57,660 nt of DNA from the NCBI GenBank assembly GCA_947632455.1, contig CANRPK010000006.1, positions 1 to 57,660 of the forward strand, in the 5' to 3' direction. The position numbers and the translations under genes are program-made. Shown in pieces: positions 31,620-39,241 of the stretch. The stretch is from an uncultured Bacilli bacterium. GTDB lineage: Bacteria; Bacillota_I; Bacilli_A; RF39; UBA660. The first letter of the stretch is position 1. The number at the start of each line of letters is the position of its first letter. The notes below the pieces were generated by a model. It did no database searches. It was not told the origin of the DNA and worked only from the letters and a program-made list of their open reading frames with translations.

Positions 31620-32059
31620 AAATATTAAAGTCTAAAACTAAGGACTAATCTTAGAACCAATTCTAACTATATTTAGTCTTAACCAAATATTTGAGTAAAA
31701 AGGTTATTGACGCACACTAAGACCAGTGTTACCCACGTGCGCAGCGCCGAGGATGCCATCATTATACACATCGAACACGGCTGCCCAACCATCGACCCAA
31801 TAGTGAAGCGGATCAAAAATACGTGCCTAGATTAACCCTGAAAAATGCTTCCTCACGTGATACAACCCACGTGAAGAAAATGCAAAGTCGACAACAAACG
31901 TTGCCGACTATACCTGTCTTCAAAATATTATCTTGCAAAAATACTTTTGCAAATTTGGATATAATTCTTATATATAACTTTGGTGAGGCAGGTCCAAAAT
32001 GAAGAGTCATTTTGAACCACCAACACTACACTCCTTGAAGTGTCACTTTATTCGTAGTC
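31620..32059. other. 440-base gene-free spacer downstream of VP-C
   Basis: No convincing gene was found. The part from 31704 to 31811 is an orphan copy of the VP hypervariable segment; 31838-32080 holds a run of small hairpins. A 65-codon minus-strand frame at 31813-32010 has no ribosome binding site or family resemblance and reads through the hairpins, so it is not called. Confidence 0.6.
31704..31811 (-). pseudogene. orphan VP hypervariable segment
   Basis: On the minus strand these 36 codons, ending in a stop, match the C-terminal variable segment of the VP family: VDGWAAVFDV, NDG, GAAHVG and SVRQ line up with the other copies. It begins at the Pro codon where the variable segments begin and ends at the VR corresponding to GVRP. 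An in-frame stop lies only six codons upstream, so the body of the gene is absent. It may be a remnant of a lost paralogue or a stray copy of the segment alone. Confidence 0.75.
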
Positions 32060-32080
32060 TCACCTTAATGCGACTACGAA
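31838..32080. other. cluster of about six small hairpins
   Basis: Perfect or near-perfect inverted repeats follow each other: CACGTG twice around 8 bases (31854-31873), GTCG-CAAC with GTTG-CGAC (31888-31909), TTGCAAAA with TTTTGCAA (31933-31952), CAAAATGA with TCATTTTG (31995-32014), ACACT with AGTGT (near 32027-32042) and TTCGTAGTC with GACTACGAA (32051-32080). The last one uses the final codons of VP-C. Such density is unusual for spacer DNA and suggests a structured RNA or recombination site. Confidence 0.6.
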
Positions 32081-33604
32081 TGGACTACTAGATTTACCAT
32101 TACCTCCTGAGAATGTTGTATCAGCCTTCAGATTAACTACTGGACGCACACCATAAGCGGCACCAACGCCCGCACCCCAGAAGCGGCCATCAGTACGCAC
32201 ATCGAACACGCTAGCCGTCTTAACATCGACATCATAGCTCCACGGAGACATTGTCCAATAGTATTGGTTAGTATATAGCCAGTAGTTAGTTCCTACTGTT
32301 CCTCCAAATCCTCCAGCCATAGCAACTTCATCACTTGTAATAAGCCCTACTGGATTTGTAAGTACTTCATTACCTCTGCCTGAGTTTTTTGTTGTGAATA
32401 AATCTCTTTTGAATGCCTTTGCATCTATTTCATCAAAACTAGTAAATCCTTCTTCTTCAGTTGGGTCTGTTTCGGGCATTACAACACCGCACTTTAATGT
32501 TGGATATTGTTTTTTTCTCCAAGCTCCGCCTTTGGCAATCAATCTTGATGCTGGTGCATATCCACTTGCACTTTGACCTGTACCATCGCCATTGTAATTA
32601 TTCCAATTTCCTTTTACTACTACTCGATCATTACACCATCCTGTACTTCCATCTAGATAATCAGTATAATTTGTCATTGCTCCTGTTCCGCTATACCAAT
32701 TATCAACAACCGTAGCTATATTACTAGCAGTAGCATTTGAGTGGACTTCATCATAAGGTGGAGTTGGTTTTTCATCCGAATGCGCTGTTCCATAATAATA
32801 TCCGACATAAGTGTTGTCATCATATGGAGCTGGCTTATAAGCAGTTCCACCTACAGCGTTTGTAGTTGCTCCTTCAGTAGTTGTACAATTTGTAGTTGCA
32901 CATTGGAATATCATTCTTAATGTTCCATCTCCATTTATTCTGATTATTCTCCATGTATGCCCAGCAAAATTGACCCAGTTATTTACATCTTCATTGTTAC
33001 CTCTAAAGACATAACTAACTCCATAATTATCTGGGCTGGTATATAATTTCTCTTTTTTTTCGGGATTTTCTACATCTGCATTATATTGTCCAGTTATTGG
33101 GCTTGGCATTTTATCTATGGTATAGTTACTTTTCTTCACAGCCTCAAGTTTAGCAAGCATATCCTTAGCTGGAGCAAATTCATCAAGATAAATATAGCAT
33201 TTTGTATTGCTCTTGTTAACACCACTAAATGTTAAACTAAAACCATTATAATCTACACTTACTGTATTATCGCTATCAGAACCATAAACTTTTTGCTGTC
33301 CAACCTCACAATATGATTGGCCATTAATTTTATAATTACCGATTGGTACATCTTCTCTACCATAATCTCCTGTAAGCGTTCCATATTCATCTACATGCTT
33401 AACATTAACAGCAAGTAAATTAAAATCAGCTAGTGAAAAATTTACAGTACCTGATGCTAACTCAATACTTTCTGTATTTCTATACTTAGCATAGGAAAAA
33501 CATAAAGTAAGAACACCAACTAGAACAACGGCAAACAAGGAAATACCTAGGCTTAAACGTTTCCAAAACCTTTTTTTCCCTGACGATAATGTTTCAAATT
33601 TCAT
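32060..33604 (-). CDS. VP-C: exported variable protein, probable DGR target
   Basis: The most divergent of the four paralogues, 514 residues. The N-terminus differs (basic start, hydrophobic residues about 17-38) but continues with AKYRNTESIELASGTVN like the others, a SipW-type signal region. The core contains CNDRVVVKGNWNNYNGDG shared with VP-A. The C-terminal variable segment has one extra codon and lacks the Gly-Trp pair (VDVKTASVF instead of DGW..VF). It ends FVVALR rather than FVVKTNI, and the conserved 3' hairpin is replaced by another. It has its own promoter, divergent from an Xre/zinc-ribbon gene. Confidence 0.85.
   Translation of the reverse strand: MKFETLSSGKKRFWKRLSLGISLFAVVLVGVLTLCFSYAKYRNTESIELASGTVNFSLADFNLLAVNVKHVDEYGTLTGDYGREDVPIGNYKINGQSYCEVGQQKVYGSDSDNTVSVDYNGFSLTFSGVNKSNTKCYIYLDEFAPAKDMLAKLEAVKKSNYTIDKMPSPITGQYNADVENPEKKEKLYTSPDNYGVSYVFRGNNEDVNNWVNFAGHTWRIIRINGDGTLRMIFQCATTNCTTTEGATTNAVGGTAYKPAPYDDNTYVGYYYGTAHSDEKPTPPYDEVHSNATASNIATVVDNWYSGTGAMTNYTDYLDGSTGWCNDRVVVKGNWNNYNGDGTGQSASGYAPASRLIAKGGAWRKKQYPTLKCGVVMPETDPTEEEGFTSFDEIDAKAFKRDLFTTKNSGRGNEVLTNPVGLITSDEVAMAGGFGGTVGTNYWLYTNQYYWTMSPWSYDVDVKTASVFDVRTDGRFWGAGVGAAYGVRPVVNLKADTTFSGGNGKSSSPFVVALR
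32153..32242 (-). repeat. hypervariable segment (VR) of VP-C
   Basis: Thirty codons between MSP and GVRP. Invariant codons GTG-TTC-GAT-GTG and GGT-GCG are in register with VP-A and VP-D; the rest differ mainly in first and second bases. Confidence 0.75.
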
Positions 33605-33652
33605 TTATTTTTAACTCCTTTCTTTAAAACACTTACTTCCTTATTCTTCCTA

Positions 33653-33681
33653 AATATATCATAATTCGACAAAAAAGTCTA
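33653..33681 (-). promoter_or_regulatory. promoter of VP-C with a possible Spo0A box
   Basis: TAGACT and TATATT with a 17-base spacer. The spacer contains TGTCGAA (33665-33671, minus strand), which matches the Spo0A box. A single heptamer can occur by chance in DNA of this length. Confidence 0.45.
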
Positions 33682-33687
33682 CTATTT

Positions 33688-33712
33688 ATAGAACTTTTTT
33701 TAAAAGTTCTAT
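33688..33712. promoter_or_regulatory. 25-base palindrome between VP-C and its Xre regulator
   Basis: ATAGAACTTT and AAAGTTCTAT form a perfect ten-base inverted repeat with a five-base spacer. It lies just upstream of the VP-C -35 element and upstream of the divergent Xre gene, a natural place for an operator of that regulator. Confidence 0.6.
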
Positions 33713-33776
33713 TATTTGTGTTAGTAACTTTAAAACGATTGGGAATTATAATTAAAATGTAGTAGGTGGTAGTATC

Positions 33777-34220
33777 ATGAGGTTTAATCGAAACGACGAA
33801 AACTACGTTTACGGTTTTGTTGGAAAAAATATAAAAAAATACCGTAAAATGCAAGGTTTAACCCAGGATGAACTTGCGTCATTAGTAAATTATTCGCCTT
33901 CTTTTATAGCCAATATTGAGTCATCCACACACCAAACTTTTTCCTTAGGAGCCTTATGGCGCATTGCCACTGCCCTAGGTGTTAGCCTTCATGAAATATG
34001 TTATGATAACAACAAATTAGGAAGTGCAAATAATATGAATAGTGTCCTATATATCTGTGATAGTTGTTCCAATACTATCGATATGCCTATAGAAGTAGTC
34101 GATGTTTTCGAATTTATTTACGCAGTTGGTAAAAGTAAAGAACTATACCCAACATTTACTTGCCCCAAATGTGGTGGAAAACTTATTCCTAAAAAAAATG
34201 ATCCCCTCGACAAAATGTGA
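33777..34220 (+). CDS. Xre regulator with C-terminal zinc ribbon
   Basis: A 147-residue protein. Residues 13-70 form an Xre helix-turn-helix (TQDELASLVNYSPSFIANIE). Residues 88-140 carry a zinc ribbon with CDSC and CPKC about 35 residues apart. The start follows AGGTGG. It is divergent from VP-C and followed by a paralogue. It probably regulates VP-C, perhaps via the palindrome at 33.7 kb. The zinc ribbon could sense metal or redox state or mediate pairing. Confidence 0.87.
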   Translation: MRFNRNDENYVYGFVGKNIKKYRKMQGLTQDELASLVNYSPSFIANIESSTHQTFSLGALWRIATALGVSLHEICYDNNKLGSANNMNSVLYICDSCSNTIDMPIEVVDVFEFIYAVGKSKELYPTFTCPKCGGKLIPKKNDPLDKM

Positions 34221-34255
34221 CAAAATATTCCTCTTTAATATGTTAGTATTAAATT

Positions 34256-34260
34256 GTGAT
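34256..34260 (+). promoter_or_regulatory. GTGAT ribosome binding site of the second Xre/zinc-ribbon gene
   Basis: GTGAT is five bases before the ATG, with a likely -10 (TAGTAT) only about 20 bases upstream and no GGAGG core. Confidence 0.45.
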
Positions 34261-34265
34261 GAATT

Positions 34266-34649
34266 ATGAACGACATACAATTATATAATGAAATAGGAAA
34301 AAATATTAAAAAAGCTCGCCGAAGTCTCGGAATTACGCAAGAAAAATTAGCCGAAATAACTAATTATTCTTTATCTTTTATAGCCAATATTGAAAGTAAT
34401 ACTTACCAAACTTTTTCTGTAAGTGCCATAAATAATATTGCTAAAGCCCTAAATACTAGCATTACTAACTTATTACCAAAAAATCCCATCATAGATGAAC
34501 CTTTAGTAATTAAATGTTTAAAATGTAATTACAATATAACTTTACCAACTGAATTAGATAAATTACTTAATAATATTCAAGAAATGACCAATAAAAAAAT
34601 AAGACTTACATGTCCTATTTGTCATCAAAAAATAAATGTTGATATCTAA
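34266..34649 (+). CDS. Xre regulator with C-terminal zinc ribbon
   Basis: A 127-residue paralogue of the gene before it: Xre HTH (TQEKLAEITNYSLSFIANIE, residues 20-45) and a zinc ribbon with CLKC and CPIC. The two differ clearly in sequence, so the duplication is not recent. It ends one base before the convergent prfB stop. Confidence 0.86.
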   Translation: MNDIQLYNEIGKNIKKARRSLGITQEKLAEITNYSLSFIANIESNTYQTFSVSAINNIAKALNTSITNLLPKNPIIDEPLVIKCLKCNYNITLPTELDKLLNNIQEMTNKKIRLTCPICHQKINVDI

Positions 34650-35718
34650 TTATTTTAAATTCAAAACACTTTTTATTAAAGGTAAAATATCTCCATCTAA
34701 AACCTTTAATGGATCAGCATCTTCATATTTACTGCGATGATCTTTTACTAATTTATAAGGTTCCAGTATATAACTTCTAATTTGACTTCCAAAATTAATA
34801 TTACTTACATCTCCAGTAATATTTTTTATTTCATTATTTTTAGCTTCTTCTAATTGTTGATAAAGTTTATTACGTAAAAGTTCCATAGCTATTTCTTTAT
34901 TTCTAAGTTGACTTCTTTCTGTTTGACAGGTAACAACCGTTTTCGTTGGCAAATGTGTTATTCTAACCGCCGAATTTGACGTATTTACTGATTGTCCACC
35001 CGCGCCACTAGAATGATATACATCAATTTTTAAATCTTCATCTCTAATTTCAATATTAGCCGTTTCACTAAATTCTGGTGTAACATTTACTGAGGCAAAA
35101 GATGTATGTCTTCTTTTATTAGCATCAAAAGGCGAAATTCTTACTAATCTATGAACTCCATGTTCTGTTTTTAAATAACCATAAGGATTATCTCCCGTAA
35201 TATATAAAGTTACACTTTTTATTCCTGCTTCTTCCCCAGCTTGTTTATCTATAACCTTATATATATATCCATTTTGTGTTAAAAATCTTTCATACATTCT
35301 AAGTAACATGCTTGCCCAATCACAAGACTCTGTTCCACCCGCCCCAGGATGAATTTCTAAATAACAATTATTACTATCGTATTTTCCCTTTAATAAAGTC
35401 TTAATTTCTAAATCTTCTATTTGTTTTTTAACTTTTAAAATTTCATCATCATTTATATCTTCAATGTTAATAAGTTCTAAAAGTAAAGAAACACTATCTA
35501 CAATATCATTATAAGTTGTAATTTCTTTAATAATATTTTTATATTGTTGATAAGTATTATTAGCTAAGGATAAATCATTCCAAAAATCTGGTTTATTAAC
35601 TATTTCTTCTAATCTCTTTTTTTCTAGTATTTTATTATCTATGTCAAAGAGACCTCCCAATATCTTTTACTCTTTTATTTAAATCATTAAGTAAACTTAG
35701 TTTTTCTTTTTGATCCAT
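34650..35718 (-). CDS. prfB: peptide chain release factor 2 with programmed +1 frameshift
   Basis: RF2 ends translation at UGA and UAA. Translation starts at ATG 35718 (GGAGAG site upstream) and reads 24 codons to an in-frame TGA at 35646-35644. The slippery CTT-TGA-C is preceded by GGGAGG, the internal Shine-Dalgarno that drives the +1 shift in known prfB genes; the base at 35646 is skipped and reading continues to 34650. The product is about 355 residues with GAGGQ near residue 238 for peptide release. RF2 and the TGA frameshift show that TGA is a stop in this organism. Confidence 0.95.
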
Positions 35719-35771
35719 ATTTATCTCTCCAAATTTTATATTCTAATTATATCATACAATACTTAATTATC

Positions 35772-36380
35772 CTATAATTTTCTTGATCTTATCTTAAGTT
35801 TATTATTAAATTTATTTTTTATTTCTTCTATATCTATTCCCATATCATATAATTCATATCCTGTATCTATATTAAAAACAAAATAAGAACTATATGCTAT
35901 TCTCGGTAAAATTACATAAGAACTATTATTTATATTTAATAATACATTAGGAATATTTGCTTCTTCTAAAGATATATTATCTAATACTTGATAAAAATTA
36001 GTTCCCGCCTCAAACTTTAAAACAATCGGCATATATTTTTCACCACGATAATTTTTAGCATAAGGATTTCCTAAATAAAAATGCATTACCACATATACAT
36101 CTTCTCCATCTAAACTTTCCCATTGTTCAAAAGCAAAATCATCAAGTATTTGACCTTCTTCTTCATAAGTATTTCCTTTAAAACTTAAAGCCAAATTCTC
36201 TTTTCTTAACCAATCTTTAACTCCATATATTCCATCTTTAATATATTCTTTAGGTATACCTATTTCATAATCTTCTAAATAATCTAAAATTATATTTGTT
36301 GGTACTATCAAAGTATCTAAACTTTTTCTATCCAAATCCAAATGTTCTCTTACTATATTTAAAGTTTTAATGTTTTCCAT
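35772..36380 (-). CDS. unknown protein, last gene of the four-gene cassette
   Basis: A 202-residue soluble protein that I do not recognise. It has an N-terminal helical part and a beta-rich middle (about residues 85-165, containing DVYVVMHFYLGNPYAKN) and a basic end. It starts two bases after the ORC-like gene, so the pair are translationally coupled and probably work together. No catalytic motif is evident. Confidence 0.7.
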   Translation of the reverse strand: MENIKTLNIVREHLDLDRKSLDTLIVPTNIILDYLEDYEIGIPKEYIKDGIYGVKDWLRKENLALSFKGNTYEEEGQILDDFAFEQWESLDGEDVYVVMHFYLGNPYAKNYRGEKYMPIVLKFEAGTNFYQVLDNISLEEANIPNVLLNINNSSYVILPRIAYSSYFVFNIDTGYELYDMGIDIEEIKNKFNNKLKIRSRKL

Positions 36381-36382
36381 CT

Positions 36383-37156
36383 TTAGTTTCTCTCTCTTTT
36401 TAATAATCGCGTATAATTATCCCAACTATCATCAAACTTCATTGTTCCATAATCATGAATATATTCTACTAATTGCCCACTTATGGTAGTTAAACTTTCC
36501 CATTTATCTGGTTCACATGCTATCTTAATAGAAATATCTTTATTAATTCTTGAACCCAATAAATTATTTATTACTTTTGTTGAAAATATTGATATATCTT
36601 CTTTTTTATCAAATAAAAATGTTATATGCCCATTATTATTAATTGCTTTTTTAAAAAGATCTACAAACATTTTTATATTTGCAAATATAATTGGCATATC
36701 TTTTATATCCTTTTCTATTCCAAATTTTACATAATTCATATAATAATCATAATAATAATTTATAGCTTCTTCTATTAATAATTTAAGTGCTTTTATTGAC
36801 TTAACATCACTATCTTTTTTCCCTTTAAAAAGATTAATATATTTAAAAATATCTTTAAATCTTTCATTTAATTCTAAATTATTTTCATCTACTTGTTTTA
36901 TAAGACTATAAATCATATTAAAAGTTAAATAATTTTCAGCCATTAAAAATAATTTGTTAGTATCTAAGTCTTTATTAACATCTATTTTAGGTAACCCAAT
37001 ATACTCTAAATATATAACTATTGGTCTATTAAAATCTACTTTTACGGCATTTAAATCTGCTAACCTTCTTAAAAAGTTAGTTCTCTTTTCATTATTATAA
37101 CCATATATAAAATAATGTCTATTATCACTTATAATTAAATGTTCTAAATAAGCCAT
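36383..37156 (-). CDS. ORC/CDC6-like degenerate AAA protein (tentative)
   Basis: A 257-residue protein. The start, HYFIYGYNNEKRTNFLRRL (residues 13-31), is placed like a Walker A loop but lacks the GxxxxGK(S/T) residues. Residues 183-240 (ITFLFDKKEDIS, then IKIACEPDKW and EYIHDYGTMKFDDSW) resemble the Walker B to sensor region of bacterial ORC-CDC6-like ATPases by my recollection. If so it is a shortened or inactive ATPase. This is pattern recognition without a search. It is the third gene of a tight operon, between an Xre gene and an unknown gene. Confidence 0.5.
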   Translation of the reverse strand: MAYLEHLIISDNRHYFIYGYNNEKRTNFLRRLADLNAVKVDFNRPIVIYLEYIGLPKIDVNKDLDTNKLFLMAENYLTFNMIYSLIKQVDENNLELNERFKDIFKYINLFKGKKDSDVKSIKALKLLIEEAINYYYDYYMNYVKFGIEKDIKDMPIIFANIKMFVDLFKKAINNNGHITFLFDKKEDISIFSTKVINNLLGSRINKDISIKIACEPDKWESLTTISGQLVEYIHDYGTMKFDDSWDNYTRLLKRERN

Positions 37157-37178
37157 AAAACCTCCTAATTAAATATAT

Positions 37179-37514
37179 TTATTTACTCATACCCTTTGCT
37201 TGCGACATTTCTTCAATTAATCTAGCTAAAACATCCCTATTATTTAATAAATATCTATGTACATCAAATGGTATAACATTTAGAGCTTCTCCTGCCGCAT
37301 CATATAACCCTCTTTTATCTTCTTCATTTAAATCTAAAGCCCTAATTATTCTTTCTACTACATTTTCTGTTGGTAATCTAAAACCTTGTTGCAAATCACA
37401 AACGTATGGGGAAGAAAAACCTATCATTAATGCAAAATCTTTTAAAGATAAATTATACTTAGCTCTTAAATATTTTATATATCTTGAAAATTCATTTTCT
37501 TTATTATTATACAT
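37179..37514 (-). CDS. Xre-family regulator of the four-gene cassette
   Basis: A 111-residue single-domain Xre protein. The HTH covers about residues 12-65 (LSLKDFALMIGFSSPYVCDLQQG), followed by a helical C-terminus. It lies 11 bases after the transglutaminase-like gene and 22 before the ORC-like gene, so it is an internal operon member, as autoregulators of mobile or defence cassettes often are. Confidence 0.85.
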   Translation of the reverse strand: MYNNKENEFSRYIKYLRAKYNLSLKDFALMIGFSSPYVCDLQQGFRLPTENVVERIIRALDLNEEDKRGLYDAAGEALNVIPFDVHRYLLNNRDVLARLIEEMSQAKGMSK

Positions 37515-37525
37515 TTTTATTCTCC

Positions 37526-38467
37526 TTATCTTTTACTAAAATCCATTTGTGGTTTTTTTAAAGCTCTAGGCATATAACCTAATCTTGATACATCTTCATA
37601 TGCCGTTTGATAATCTTTACCATTTAAAAAATTTTTATAATCTTCACTAGTATATAATGTCGTATAAGAAAAATCATCTGTTTCTTCATAATATAAGTCA
37701 TTTCTAAAAAACAATGTAAAACCATCTAAATAATTTTTTAAATTCTCTTTATTAAGTTCAATATATCCATCTCTTAATATTTTTTCAGCTAGCTTTTTGC
37801 GTTTTTCTTCCATTACCATATATGCCCCAACTTTAGGACTTGGTATTTTAGGAATTCCCATTCTTTCAATTAAATTATTCCCTAAATGAAAAAATTGACT
37901 ATAAGTACAATCAACTATATACTTCTTATTGTTAACCTCTACAATACAAAAACAATGACAACCAGAACCTTCGTATAACCTCGAATGATTTATATAACCC
38001 GGTTCAATTTTTATAAACCAACACCAAATATTATTCTTTTGACAATACTCGAGAATATATTTACTAGTATTTAAACAATGATTAACTAAATCACATTGTT
38101 CCAAAGTTATCTTTCGTGCTAAAAAAATATTAATACTTAATAATAAATATTTTCTAGCTTCACTTACAATTTTATCTAAAACAACTTCATTTTCTTTTAT
38201 TTGATCTAATCTTCCATTAATCTGAATATCCGCCATTTTTGGCTTATTATCTATTATAAAATTTAAGGGAATAGCTCTTTCACATTCTAAAATAGCTTGG
38301 GCAATATCACTAAAACCATAAAAACCCGCGGCTTCTTCATAAGCAGGAGCAATACTTTTGGCAAAAGCATATGCTTCTTTTAAAAGTTTTAGTTTTTCTT
38401 CAATCGTTGGGGCTTCATATATTGCCATTCGATATTTTATCATTTTCCAACGATTTTCATCAACCAT
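37526..38467 (-). CDS. transglutaminase/papain-like protein (tentative)
   Basis: A 313-residue soluble protein. The part SGCHCFCIVEV followed by KKYIVDCTYSQFF (about residues 168-192) resembles the His and Asp region of transglutaminase-like or papain-like cysteine enzymes. A candidate Cys lies upstream in NHCLNTSKYI (near residue 130). The first 100 residues are helical. The start has a strong GGGGGG site and its own promoter at 38494-38522. It heads a four-gene operon; the substrate is unknown. Confidence 0.55.
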   Translation of the reverse strand: MVDENRWKMIKYRMAIYEAPTIEEKLKLLKEAYAFAKSIAPAYEEAAGFYGFSDIAQAILECERAIPLNFIIDNKPKMADIQINGRLDQIKENEVVLDKIVSEARKYLLLSINIFLARKITLEQCDLVNHCLNTSKYILEYCQKNNIWCWFIKIEPGYINHSRLYEGSGCHCFCIVEVNNKKYIVDCTYSQFFHLGNNLIERMGIPKIPSPKVGAYMVMEEKRKKLAEKILRDGYIELNKENLKNYLDGFTLFFRNDLYYEETDDFSYTTLYTSEDYKNFLNGKDYQTAYEDVSRLGYMPRALKKPQMDFSKR

Positions 38468-38493
38468 ACTTATTCCCCCCTTTTTTTCGCTAT

Positions 38494-38522
38494 ATTATAA
38501 CCATTTTTTATTTAAATTTCAA
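38494..38522 (-). promoter_or_regulatory. sigma-A promoter of the four-gene cassette
   Basis: TTGAAA and TATAAT with a 17-base spacer, between the MunI-like gene stop and the transglutaminase-like start. Confidence 0.7.
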
Positions 38523-38530
38523 GCCTATAC

Positions 38531-39139
38531 TTAATCTAAGTATTGTTTCAAATAATTATCAAAATGTTTTAATAAAAGATCTCCCTTCTGATTTGGTTGC
38601 CACATAAAAAAATTCATATAATAACGATCAAACCAAAACGTTATTTCTCTTACTCTTTTAGGATCTCTAGTTATATCGCCTTCAAATACTACCCAAAAAG
38701 GTAAAATATCATCAGTATCTATCCCACCAACTTTTTTGTATAAGTTTAATAATCCCGGAGTAAATAATTTGCATAATCTTTCATGGGCATTTCCTCTCCC
38801 TGCACTAGGAGCTTTACCTTCAACCCATCCATCTTGTCTCTTAATTTCGCCAAACAATATTTTCCCTGTTTTTGTATTTTCGATTGCAAAATCTGGCAAA
38901 ATACCCCATGAAACATTATCATAATCAATATTAGGATTAAAAATACTATTTAATGTATCTTCACTTAACTTTACAGATGCATATAAATTTTTAAAGTGCT
39001 TAGGTTTTTCATGTAATTTATAGACAGTACCTTCAAAAGCTTTATTAAAAACATCATATAAATCTTGCTCAGCATTTTGAGCCTTTTTTCCACTAAAATT
39101 TTCCCAATTAAGTCTATTACTTAATTCTTTTTTTCCCAT
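38531..39139 (-). CDS. MunI-like type II restriction endonuclease
   Basis: A 202-residue protein that matches MunI (target CAATTG) along its whole length by my recollection of that sequence. The catalytic residues fall at the same numbers: Asp83 in LPDFAIEN and Glu98 and Lys100 in GEIKRQ. The strongly conserved block GRGNAHERLCKLFTPGLL and the WVVFEGDITRDPKRVREITF region are present. No methyltransferase is found next to it or elsewhere in the window, which is unusual. It is preceded by its own promoter and a 15-codon frame. Confidence 0.93.
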   Translation of the reverse strand: MGKKELSNRLNWENFSGKKAQNAEQDLYDVFNKAFEGTVYKLHEKPKHFKNLYASVKLSEDTLNSIFNPNIDYDNVSWGILPDFAIENTKTGKILFGEIKRQDGWVEGKAPSAGRGNAHERLCKLFTPGLLNLYKKVGGIDTDDILPFWVVFEGDITRDPKRVREITFWFDRYYMNFFMWQPNQKGDLLLKHFDNYLKQYLD

Positions 39140-39145
39140 ATAAAA

Positions 39146-39193
39146 CTAACCTTCCAAGAAGCAAGTCAATAATACCAATATAATCAGTATCAT
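39146..39193 (-). CDS. 15-residue hydrophobic leader peptide (possible)
   Basis: A tiny frame, MILIILVLLTCFLEG, starts three bases after an AAGGGAG site and ends seven bases before the MunI-like start. Its last codons contain the GAAGG site of the endonuclease gene, so translation of the peptide would open or block that site. It may be a leader peptide or chance; no family known. Confidence 0.35.
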   Translation of the reverse strand: MILIILVLLTCFLEG

Positions 39194-39211
39194 ATTCTCC
39201 CTTCTTTTATT

Positions 39212-39241
39212 ATTATAACACCCAATAATCTTTTTACTCTA
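39212..39241 (-). promoter_or_regulatory. promoter of the MunI-like gene
   Basis: TAGAGT and TATAAT (with TGT before it), 18 bases apart, just at the end of the histidine kinase gene. The -35 is weak. Confidence 0.4.

Noticed and set aside
31704..31811. The orphan segment as the DGR template repeat
   Set aside because: A template should have adenines at the variable positions. This copy has C, T and G there, like the target segments.
31813..32010. A 65-residue minus-strand protein
   Set aside because: No ribosome binding site, no family resemblance, and the frame runs through a series of hairpins and the start of the orphan segment.
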